Shown: positions 11,721 to 22,300 of the stretch, piece by piece
Position numbering within the stretch: position 1 is the first letter of the stretch
How the letters are laid out: each line of letters begins with the position of its first letter
Origin: Mytilus galloprovincialis
Taxonomy: Eukaryota; Mollusca; Bivalvia; Mytilida; Mytilidae
DNA: 64,000 nucleotides
NCBI RefSeq assembly: GCF_965363235.1
Contig: NC_134838.1
Coordinates: 1,493,001-1,557,000, forward strand
Direction of reading: 5' to 3'
Notes under the pieces: generated by a model
Databases searched by the model: none
Told to the model about the DNA's origin: nothing
What the model saw: the letters and a program-made list of their open reading frames with translations, nothing else
Program-made: the position numbers and the translations under genes

Positions 11721-11867
11721 AAAAAATGACGAAAACAGTCAACTCTTATTTACTTTTCTAGACAGTCACTGGAACCAACACACACGTCCGACTATAGTCA
11801 ATTACGCCGGGCAATCCACTCGATTTCACATCATATTAAAAAAAAAGTCTATATATATAATATATGT

Positions 11868-13011
11868 ACATATACTAGATCAACTTTCAAAACGTTTTGT
11901 TTTATTATGTATTCAGAAACTTTATGAAACATTTGCATATTGTCCTCGTCAGCTTTTAGACTGTCCCCATATAAGATAATCTTAAGATTAGAACAGGAGA
12001 TCGTCCCGATAGTATCCCTTCGAATTTCATTATATTTTGGACATTTGAAGAACTAATGAGAGGTAGTTTCTACTCGACCACAGGAACACAGCGCGTTCTC
12101 GATTAGATTTTTTTTAAATAGATGGTCCCTTAGAACACTACTCTGGAGTCTTAGTCTTGCTAAACATATCTGTTCTCTTCTACAGCCTAAGAGAAAATAC
12201 AATGGTATTTTATTATTATTTTGAGAGAGATAAGTCTTAAAACCCGATTTTGATTGATTTAGACGAATGTCGTCTGGAATATTATTCCAAAGGTTTACTA
12301 CGGCTGGTAGAAATGACTTTTGATAATAGCTTGTTCTGCATAATACAGTTTGTAAATTTGAAGTCCCCCTGGTCCTGTGGTCGTGTAGATCTAGTCTCTG
12401 ATTTGGAACTAACACAGAAAGATAATCAGGACAATCTCCGTGAAACATTTGATGAAATTTTAATAACTTATGTTTATCACGTCGAGACTGGAGAGTTTCC
12501 AAACCGGTTTCATCGTACAGCAACTGTCTCGATGATTCTTAGTACCACCTGTAACGATTCTTGCTGCTTCTAGTTGTAAGTTTTCCAGAGATGTTTTTAA
12601 ATAATTGGGTATGTTATCCCAGACAATGTCCCCATATTCTAAGACTGGGCGTATGAAAGATAAATAAATAGTTTCTAAATTTTCCCTTTTAAGTTTAAAC
12701 TTTAACTTTCGGAATAATGCTAATCTAGGAATAGCCTTATCAATAATCATTTTTACATGATTATTCCAGCTTCCATCTTCATTTATAATAACCCCTAAAT
12801 CAGTGCTTGTGCGTCTCAACTTCTTTTATTATATTATTATTCATATTCACTGGCGGGTGGTGGGGTTTATGGTGCCTTTTTGAAATGGTCATTATTTCTG
12901 TTTTGTTTGGGTTGAAATTGACAAGCCATTGTTTAGACCAATTATGTATTTTCTCAATATCTTTATTTAGCTTTTCTGCCGCTTCATATTCGTTATCAAC
13001 CACTATATAAA
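11868..13011 (-). pseudogene. LINE reverse transcriptase, C-terminal half (continues from 18235-18850)
   Basis: On the minus strand the first codons after the break read IVVDNEYEAAEKLNKDIEK, then FNPNKTEIMTISKR, then a thumb region with VLEYGDIVWDN, then a C-terminal CSCGRVETTSH zinc-finger block completed by FFKCPKY beyond an in-frame TAG near 12055. The frame shifts at about 12810 and 12500. This is the RT of a CR1/jockey-type non-LTR retrotransposon. The other half lies 5.2 kb away because DNA transposons inserted between RT residues. It is 5'-truncated overall and inactive. Confidence 0.85.
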
Positions 13012-13533
13012 GAGGGGGGGGCAAGGGGGGTCCCAATAACAGCAAAACAGCAAATTGATTTGGCTCATAACAGATAACAAGGAATTAAAATGGACAAAAA
13101 CAGATAACAGTAAACACGGTGGGTATGGTTGTCCTGCGAGAGAACGTTCTGTGCTGGTGATTTGGTCCTGTCAGGTGCTGGTGGGTCCTGATTCTGTGCT
13201 GGTGGGTTTGTTTACATTGTATCAGAACGGCAATAAAACGACTGTTTTGTTGCTTAATTTTTCTCTGATGCGTCATAAGTACCATGCAAAGTATATTACA
13301 ACAATATTATATTGCAAAAGTCGTGAAAGTTCGTTAAACGGAATTGTCCTGACGCTGTGCTGGTGATAAGAAAAACGGTCCTGGTTCTGTGCTCCTATGT
13401 CCTGGTTCTGTGCCTTTATATTTTAGTTAAAAGTGGCATATATTTAAGATCATTGATGCTGTACTGTTATTGACTAATTAACTGTTGTCTGCTTTCTTGA
13501 AATTGACATTGTTGTGAATCTAAAATTGAGAAT

Positions 13534-13685
13534 GGAAATGGGGAATGTGTCAAAGAGACAACAACCCGCCCAAATAAAAAACAACAGCAGAGGGTCACCA
13601 ACAGGTCTTCAATGTAGCGAGAAATACCCGCACCCGGAGGCGTCCTTCAGCTGGCCCCTAAACAAATATATACTAGTCCAGTGAT
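13534..13685 (+). repeat. SINE-like dispersed repeat, family A
   Basis: Second copy of the 3090-3260 family, with the same ordered phrases. It sits inside the 13115-16594 element. Confidence 0.7.
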
Positions 13686-13911
13686 AATGAACACCATATT
13701 TGTGAATCTGTTTACTGTTATCATGAGAGAAAAAATACCCCTATTTTTTTTTTTTTTTTTTAAATTAACTGTAATCTTATGTATTGGCCTGTTAATGGAA
13801 CCCTTCTTGCCCCCTTTTAAGATAAGAAAATATGTTTACGATTTTCGGGATTACGATCATTTTGCAAGATCACCAAAATACGTTGTAATTTATACAATAC
13901 TTTAATAAAGT

Positions 13912-14010
13912 AGATGATGTGGTATGTTTGTTGTCAATCGACAAATTTCCATAAGAAACCAAAGGAAGTATGTGTTAACAACCATACGTCATCGTACGAC
14001 CTTCAACAAT
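13912..14010 (-). repeat. SINE-like family B fragment, diverged
   Basis: GATGATGTGGTATG, then AAATTTCCATAAGAAACC and TCATCGTACGACCTTCAACA, parallel the inverted family B copy at 5045-5165. Confidence 0.55.
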
Positions 14011-15204
14011 AACCCATAAAATAAAAATGTAAAAAGTTTTGCATAAAAATGGAGAGCAAAAATATAGAACAAAGGAATACATTTGTTTGTGAACAATTTA
14101 GTGCTGACTATAAGAATGACAATAGTATTGCGGGTTTGTTTGTTTGGTTTTTTTTTGGGGGGGGGATGGGGGATAAGTTAAAGCGAGGTTACAGTGAAAG
14201 TTTTAAGCTTGGAATAGTTTCTCGTAAGATTTAAAAGTTGTATTTTAAAAGAAAAATGTATCTTATAGCTATTAAGAATCACTTGCTGTATCTGTAAGAT
14301 TTTTTCAACATGATTTTTTTGTCTGAACGGTTATCAGGTATTTTTTTTCGAAAGTTCGAAAGAACACTAAAAAAATATTCACTATTTTATGAAAGGGCAG
14401 ACTAGAATATGTCAGAGAATGAAGACGAGTTAACCTTTGTACAGAGATTTTTGTTATGTTTAGCATGGAATCAACACAAGGGTACATTATCCTTAAAGAT
14501 TTATTTAAAAGTATTTGAAACTACCGTTTGCTTTGTTAATTGTGCCTTCAATTTCAAAAATTAAAATATTTCGTAGCTTCATACTACCAATTGAGTATAA
14601 AACAAGTATATAAGTTTAAAAAAGAAATTCTTAGATTAAACACCTACATTTAACTTTAAAAGGTCATAACAGTTTAAAGCAATACAAATCTACACACACA
14701 AAAAACTGGCTTAATTTCAACTGGTTATCAACCCGAATCGCTACAAGATCATATATAAGCTCACCTGTGTCGAGGGGTCGTGTGAGGTTCATATATTGTC
14801 TTGGCGTCCGCAATTACAAAAAGATCTTTTCTGAAATTACTAGACCAAAATGAAATGTTACCAAATGATTTTTCAAGATTTTCCGTACCATTTCCGTCCA
14901 TTCATGATCATTAAATTGAACTGTAAAATATTTCTTGGTACCTTCTTAATTCCTTTATAAGTCTTATGTAAACATAATTATGACAATAACTGTTGTGAGC
15001 ACAAAGTTCACTGCACACTTTTTAAGTTCTGCTTCATCAATGTTTTGAGACTTTTTTAATCGACACGATTGGAATTTTTGTATATGAGAACATGGTTTAT
15101 CTATTAGTTGAAAATGCAGCTTTGAACTAGCTTTCAGTACCTGCGAGCATTCGTTGTTCAATAATGTGTGTCTTTGTGTTATTAATTTATGTGATAAATT
15201 GTTG

Positions 15205-15340
15205 TGTTGGTACACCACTGTAACAATGAAGGAGGAAATGAGGAGGGTTGGTTGGGTGGAAGTGGGGAGGGGTATGCGGAGCGCTAACAAACATGTCTAT
15301 GCGGCATGGGCTTTGATCATTGTTGAAGCATCAATGTAAG
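15205..15340 (+). repeat. SINE-like family B fragment
   Basis: GGTACACCACTGTAACAATG, AGGAGGGTTGG, GCTAACAAACATG and GCGGCATGGGCTTTGATCAT occur in the order seen in the family B copy at 3655-3915. It is interior to the 13115-16594 element. Confidence 0.6.
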
Positions 15341-15820
15341 GGGCATTTAATATCTTAAAACTATTCTTATTTTAGATACTATATATTGTTATCTGATATT
15401 GGACGAAAGATGTTGCCCTTTTATGTAATTATGTAATACAAGTTACGATCATTTGAAAACACATATATAAACAGCCAAATGGATGCACAAGAGCTAAAAT
15501 AGGAGTCATAGATCCTATTGACAACAATTATCTGCCCAATTTTATTGATTTTGTAACATTTGTTTCAAATATGACCAACTTCTTATCCACAATCACCAGC
15601 ACCGTATCAGGACCCACCAGCACAATGACAGGACACACCAGCACAGTATCAGGACATGAATAAATTGAGAAAATGCTAAATTTTAATAAATTGCAATGTT
15701 TTTTCACAAAATAGTTTTGTCGTGTGAATTGCGGTATAGTAAGCGGACTCTATGAGCATTTTTGTTTTATTTTTTCAGTTCTAGATTCTCTGAAAATGAG
15801 CATTTTTGTGTTACGCTTAA

Positions 15821-16375
15821 GGGGGTTCGCGGGTCTAAATCATTTATATAGGATTTCTCTATATTTTTCTATAAATGAACTTTATCTTATAGTTAATAGA
15901 TAAATGAAATAAAAAAATGGGGTCACCGTTCATTTGCGCTCACAATCTGCCTTCGAAAGAAGCATACATCTTTGTAAAAGTGTTTATTTTCTGTTGAACT
16001 AATAGGAGAAATAAAGGTAATATCGAAATAAAAAAAAGAAATTTATTACAGAAATCGCTCAAATTTTACAATAATTTAGTTTGAGTACAGCATATATCAA
16101 AATTATATTAAAAAATAATGGTCACCGATGAGTTAAAAGAGATATTTCAATTTTAAAGCCAAAAAATGGCATTTTTCCACCAAAGGGAGATAATTTGGAA
16201 CTTTTTCAATGATGTTTACATTTTAAAAGTCATCTGGGGCCAACACGAAGTAATTGTTTTGAATGTTTTTTTGTACCATATGATAAAGTAACAACTACAA
16301 AAGTTAATAAATAAAAATTGTAATGAAAAACAAATGTTTAATTTTTTTCTGAAATTTTTATACCCTCGAGTCTCC
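15821..16375. mobile_element. TTAA-type MITE (innermost level of the nest)
   Basis: The left end GGGGGTTCGCGGGTC and the inverted right end GGAGACTCGAGGGTA are related TIRs, flanked by TTAA at 15817-15820 and 16376-16379. The interior carries GGGGTCACCG (about 15920) and GGTCACCG (about 16118), motifs also present in the TTAA MITE at 24602-25192. TTAA duplications occur in piggyBac and Kolobok elements. Confidence 0.6.
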
Positions 16376-16774
16376 TTAAACAGTTTAGAGGGTCAACTTT
16401 TTAATGGTTTACATATGAACCCATAAGAAACAAAATTGAAAAATTTCAACTGTTTTATTCCATTTTTTATGAGTGAAAACGTCAAAAATCATCATTTTCG
16501 TCTTTGTTTACATTTTTTCATTGATCACCAGCACCCGTCAGGACCGAATCACCAGCACAGAACGTTCTCTCGCAGGACAACCATACCCACCGTGAGTAAA
16601 TGAAATATTAAAATTATTCGGTCTTCGACAAATCAGTATTTCTTATTACGGATATAATCCTTTGTAATGCATTCCATTTTTTATGACTATGTTGTTAGTA
16701 TTAATTTATGTATCTAGAATGTGTTTAAATTACTACTCAATATATTATAATATTTTTTATACGCTCGTTTACGG

Positions 16775-17260
16775 AACGTATTATGGTATACTGTTGTCCG
16801 TCTGTTGTCAACATGTCGGACATTAACTCAAAAAACTCTTTAACCATGTGCATTAAACTTTGGGAAATTGTTTATATCTATTGACGTGAGCTCCCTTTTT
16901 GGGTTTTTTTTTTTTTTTATAAATTTTAGATTTTAAGTTTCTGGGTAATGGGTTTTTATTCAATAAAATTGGTGTTTTTTTTCAATTTTCTGATAATATC
17001 TTAAAAATGCTTTCACAAAGCAAGGAACTTTGGTGAATTGTTTATATCTATTAACATGAGGTAACTTTCAATTTTTATAAATTTTAGATTTTACGTTTCC
17101 GAGTGAACGGGTTTTATTAATTAAAAAGGGGTGATTTTCCAGTTTTCAGACATTAACACAAAAATGTTTTCAGCAGTTCTCATGAAACATTGGTGTATTG
17201 TTTATATATATTGACTGAAGCTCCCTGTGTTGCTAATCAAAAAAGTGACCTAAAAGAGTT
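16775..17260. repeat. Degenerate threefold repeat of about 140 bp
   Basis: ATTGTTTATATCTATTGAC, ATTGTTTATATCTATTAAC and ATTGTTTATATATATTGAC each follow an ACTTTGG/ACATTGG phrase and precede a TTTATAAATTTTAGATTTTA-type block in the first two. It lies inside the 13012-18234 element. 17260-18050 shows nothing further recognisable. Confidence 0.6.
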
Positions 17261-18234
17261 TGAATATTCTGACTTTTTCTAAATGACCATTTAATGAGGT
17301 GTGTGAATTTTTCTTAATAAAACTATGAGGCAAAGTGGTATATAGGGTAGAAAAATCAAAAGCACCAATTATAAGCATGCAATTTATCAAGTACTTTTTG
17401 ACACTCTAAAAGCAATTTATTCCACTATTTTCAAAGGCCTTATTTGAACAATTTTTTATCAGCTGAGGTTTTTGATTGTACCAAGTGTACTAGTAAGTAG
17501 AATACATAGTTTAGTAGGGAAACAATGGCTTGAAACGAAATAAATCTTTGTTTGTAATGAGTTATGTGCAGCTTCGGACCCAAGTACATGGTTGGAACTT
17601 TCATTGTACAATGCATTTGGTTCTGCTTTGAAAAGAATCACAAAGCTGAGTCTATGTACCATATTATATAAAAGGTTAAGTGGTTGTTAGGACCTAGTCC
17701 TTAATTGAGATCCTTGACAGATATTCCTGACCATATGTTTTCCTTTTTGTCATATTAAGAATTTTTTTAATTTAATATGTTCGTACGGAAAACAAGGAAC
17801 ATTATTCTCATACAAAAAATTAAGATAATTCTAAATACACATTCATAAAAAAAAATGGAATTTATTACAAAGGATAATCATAAGATATACTTGGATTGTC
17901 CTGGACCACACTTCTGTGATGGGTATATGTTAATGGAATCCTTCTCTGAATACGGGACAAACATATCAGTAGTGGTAGACCCCAATGGCCAATGATCTTC
18001 AATTTGTACCGAATATTGACTGTCAAAAAAAAATGCTAACATTCCATTTTATAATAACAGTTAACAGCAAATACATTATCACAATAACAGATAACAAAAA
18101 AATTAAAAGCCCAATAACAGCTAACAAAGAATAAGACAATAACAGCAAACAGCAAATATATTTTCAAAATAACAGATAACAAAGAATTAAATTGCCCCAT
18201 AACAACATAACAGTTAAACCCCTTGCCCCCCCTC

Positions 18235-18850
18235 TATAAATTGAGGTGTCATCAGCAAAAAGTTTGATATCACATTCGATGTCATTAACTATGTCATTAA
18301 TATAAATGAGAAATAAAATAGGACCCAAGATAGACCCTTGGGGTACCCCAGCTGAGACATGTTCGTTGTTGGACGTTTCTCCAGACCACCAATGACAACC
18401 TGTTGCCTTCTTGAGTTTAAATAGCTTTCAAACCAAAGTAACAAGTTACCATTAATTCCTATTTTTCTAAGCTTATAAAGTAAGCCTAAAAGGCTTTATG
18501 CCAAACTCGGTTGAAAGCTCGACTAATGTCACAGAAGATTACCCTGACCTCTTTCCCTTCATCTAATGCTTTACCAAAATCGTTAATGATACATATGATA
18601 CATAGCAGTTGGTTTACTGCCGAATCACCAGGGATGAAACCAGACTGGAATTTTGTTAATAAAGAATTTGTAATAATAAAGTTAAAAGGGTATTTAAAAA
18701 TGCATCTCTCCATTGTCTTACCAATGTTAGACAGCAAAGATATAGGTCTATAATTAATTAAAAATTTCTGGGCCACCTTTGTTCTTATATACAGGTATAA
18801 CATTTGCTAGTTTCCACACAAATATGATTCTTTATGAACTCAAAATCAAA
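18235..18850 (-). pseudogene. LINE reverse transcriptase, N-terminal half
   Basis: On the minus strand from about 18840 the frames give WKLANVIPVYKNKG, then NYRPISLLSNIGKTMERC (RT block 1), VRVIFCDISRAFNRVWHKAF (motif A region), [19 protein letters not shown] (motif B) and KLFADDTS (catalytic FADD, motif C), where the 13012-18234 transposon interrupts. Small frameshifts at about 18775, 18485 and 18335 disable it. Homology fades upstream of about 18850, so the copy is 5'-truncated. 18850-19377 shows no gene. Confidence 0.88.
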
Positions 18851-19377
18851 TTTGTGGAACTATATACTTATAAAAGGCTACATTTACACACCCAAGAAAT
18901 GATAAACCACTGAATAGAGACTTTTGTCTATTTTTGAAATAAACGAAAGTCTTGTAACTAATTGTTTTGGACATATTGTAAATATTTGTTTGTATTTTTT
19001 TATCTCTCAACCAATGCATTGCATTGGCTTTATGAGAATAAAGATATCATACTTCAAATCTGATAAAATATGGTAAAAACAAAGTCTTTCACAATATATA
19101 TGTTTTGATGTTCAGTCCAAAATCGCTGTCGGGATTATGTTATACAGTTTTAAAAGGCCTGATATAAATGAAATATTTTTTATCTTATCATATCTTATTA
19201 AGCTTAATCTGATTTCACAATTATTAAACTTAAATTTCGAATTTAAAACCTCGTGAATGTTAAAAATTACAGTTTTCCCGGATACAATCCAATTCGGTTT
19301 TATTATTATTGTGCTTGCCATTCGGACTTCTCTATGGTTTCGTTACGTTTCTAGTAAAAGTCAAAGAGCAAAGAAAA

Positions 19378-22300
19378 ATGATAGGCAGATCAGCAGAACG
19401 TCGTATTTTCTCAAGAATTATCAATGGTTTGACAAAGTTCAAATGCAAAAGACACTCTTCAACCGAATCAAGGGACATTGTCCCTCGAAAAGAAGTGAAA
19501 AGATTTATAATAGAATGCATGTCATCTGTTAAAACACGTCAAGATCATGCAGAAAAATTGGCAGACAATTTATCCACAGCAGACTACAGAGGACATTACA
19601 GTCATGGATTGAATAGACTCGGTAAAACTTGAAATACAACTTCTATTTATTTGATTTCATTGATTAAGTAAGTGTTGCATTTTCTAAAATTGTAAAATCG
19701 GTCCATCATTAGCTTTGTGTTAATTATAACTTTTTGTCAAATAGTGCTTCAGTCCAGACAGACATTATTTGTACTTGGATAAGATGTTTCATTCCAGGGA
19801 ATTTTTTATAGATATGTATGTAAGAGATATAGATTCTGGTATAACAGAGAGAGATGGAGATCCTATGACAATAAAGGAGAGCCAAGCTACAGCTTTAGTA
19901 GATGGTCAGAATGTGCTTGGTCCAGTTGTTGGAGACTATAGCATGGAGATAGCTATACAGAAAGCAAAACAAACAGGAGTTGGTTGGGTAGCTGCAAAAG
20001 GTGTTTATTGAATATAATGATATTAATTTAAACCTATAACATCATGGAGTACTATCCATCAAGAAAATGAATGTGGTTTAGGTATAGTCTCCCTTTATCT
20101 GTTTCAGATTAGTATTGTTTATTTATAAATGTTTAATTTTATCTAGACATGTTAAAAAACAAATAATACAATGCTATTAATTCAAACTTGTAACCTCACA
20201 GACATGACAGTAACTCAGCATTTAAGGAGCAAGTGAAAATATTGCCTTTTTTCTTGCCACACTCATTATAAACTACATATATTTTACAATACCTCATATG
20301 ATAACAGAATACTACATATTATAACACATACAATATATAATTACACAATGTTACAAATTATAACATAATAATACATACTATAACACAATTCAATATATAA
20401 TAACACAGATGCAAATTATAACATAATACTACATAAAATTACACAATGTGCTACATATACATGTAAGTATACAATACATTGTACTACATATGATTACACA
20501 ATACTACATATAGTAACACAATATACTACATATAATTACACAATGTACTACATATAATTACTACATATAGTAACACAATATACTACATAAAATTACACAA
20601 TGTACTACATATAATTATACAATACATTGTACTACATATAATTACACAATACTACATATAATTACAACCTCAACTAAGTAATTCAGAACAAGAAAATTGT
20701 AAAAATAACAAGTTAAATTTGTAGAAGTTTGTGACAAAGAAAATGATGATGATGAAAGAGGACTGCAAAATAAAACTGTGATAATTCATTGGTTTACAAT
20801 GTTTTCTCTATTTTATAGTAAAGCCTATCTTATGTATGTTAGCTTGTTAGGTTCTTAGACAATAGAGGATATGGATACATTGGATTTGTGTTATTAGGCT
20901 TTTATTCTGAAATTCTGACTACATATATACACCGGTATATAAATTATACATACATTTTTTCTAGGTTCAAATCATTATGGAATAGCTGGATGGTATGCCA
21001 TGAAAGCTGTAGACCATGGCCTTCTGGTAAGTCAAAAAGTAATAAAAAATCAAATATTGACCTATATCATGATTTGCCCCAAATCACAACAGTTAAGATT
21101 ACAAAATAAGAAAACATCTGTTTTTGAACAATACATTTTGAGCCATAATCAGATTCTATTGATTTTTGGATAGTAGGTTTTTGAACCAAAAAAAAGCCTG
21201 AATTTTTGGTCACACTGATCTATATTATTACAACAATCAATAATTTGAGCAGTTTTTGAGTTTTCTATCTTTTGACACAAATTAACAGCTGAGTACAATA
21301 TTTATCCCTAACTCAAACAAATAAATGTCAATAAAATCAAACAGACAAATAAAAAGATCAAACAATAAAATCAACTGTTTCTTCTACCAAAAACCAATAA
21401 AGATTCTTATGTTGTGCTGTAGCACCATTGTAGTAGATGAGGGGAGGGTTGAGAGCTCACAAACATATTGTAGTAGATGAGGGGAGGGTTTAGGGCTCAC
21501 AAACATATTGTAGTAGATGAGGGGAGGGTTGAGGGCTCACAAACATATTGTAGTAGATGAGGGGAGGGTTGAGGGCTCACAAACATATTGTAGTAGATGA
21601 GGGGAGGGTTGAGGGCTCACAAACATATTGTAGTAGATGAGGGGAGGGTTGAGGGCTCACAAACATATTGTAGTAGATGAGGGGAGGGTTGAGGGCTCAC
21701 AAACATATTGAAGCTGCAACATTACAAAAAATACATATATAGTCCTATATAAAGGAATAAAGTTATTAATATGCACTGTGCTCAACCATAAGAAAATAAG
21801 GAAAATAAAGGGAGTAAATCTTAGATTAAATTAATATGCAAAACAAAATAATTTTAAACTTTTGCAGATGTTGACAAAAAGTTTTAGAGCTGAAACAAAA
21901 GCTATGGTCCATGTAAATATAAAACTGATTAATTAATTTATTTTTGATTTCAGGGTTTATCCTTCACCAACACATCACCACTTGAAGTTCCAACCAGAGC
22001 AAGAAAGGTATACTGTTTTCTATCATTTAAGCCTGTTTATTGTAATGAGATGTTCATACTGCTTGTCAATCTGTTTTTCTGTGGAAAATTGTTTAAAAGT
22101 TTGAAAAAAAGACCACGTAAAACATAGAGCAAGCAACATAGGAATGTTGAATTGAACACCTGTTTAATCTAATTAAGAAAATCTTCAGTGCTGTACCTTA
22201 TAGACAGCATTTAAAAAATATCTGATTCTTTTACTCTTTTGGTGCAACAACACAGAGATTGGTCAAAAGTTGAGTCAAATCATTTCTAAGTGGCTGTAAG

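Larger units (their letters stand above)
13115..16594. mobile_element. 3.48-kb TIR element, 6-bp AGTAAA duplication
   Basis: The termini CACGGTGGGTATGGTTGTCC and the inverted copy ending at 16594 match for about 72 bp with a few mismatches. AGTAAA lies at 13109-13114 and 16595-16600. Subterminal repeats of GTCCTGATTCTGTGCTGGTG type occur at 13172-13205, 13344-13425 and (inverted) 15590-15655. The interior holds a TTAA MITE, SINE-like repeats and no transposase ORF, so it is non-autonomous. Confidence 0.85.
13012..18234. mobile_element. TIR transposon inserted in the LINE, 6-bp TATAAA duplication
   Basis: The left end GAGGGGGGGGCAAGGGG and the right end (inverted GAGGGGGGGCAAGGGG) form a TIR of about 16 bp. 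TATAAA flanks both sides (13006-13011 and 18235-18240). Removing the element plus one TATAAA puts FADDTS directly in frame with IYIVVDNEY of the LINE RT, which confirms the borders. Subterminal sequence is rich in AACAGATAACA and AACAGCAAACAGCAAAT, at 13030-13108 and 18057-18213. About 1.74 kb belongs to this element; the rest is the nested element 13115-16594. No transposase ORF is visible. Superfamily unknown; a 6-bp duplication is uncommon. Confidence 0.82.

Noticed and set aside
8820-14460. Apparent similarity between 8825-8905 and 14325-14430 (TGAAAGGGCAGAC and nearby words)
   Set aside because: Too short and diverged to claim a duplication by eye; a pairwise alignment would decide.
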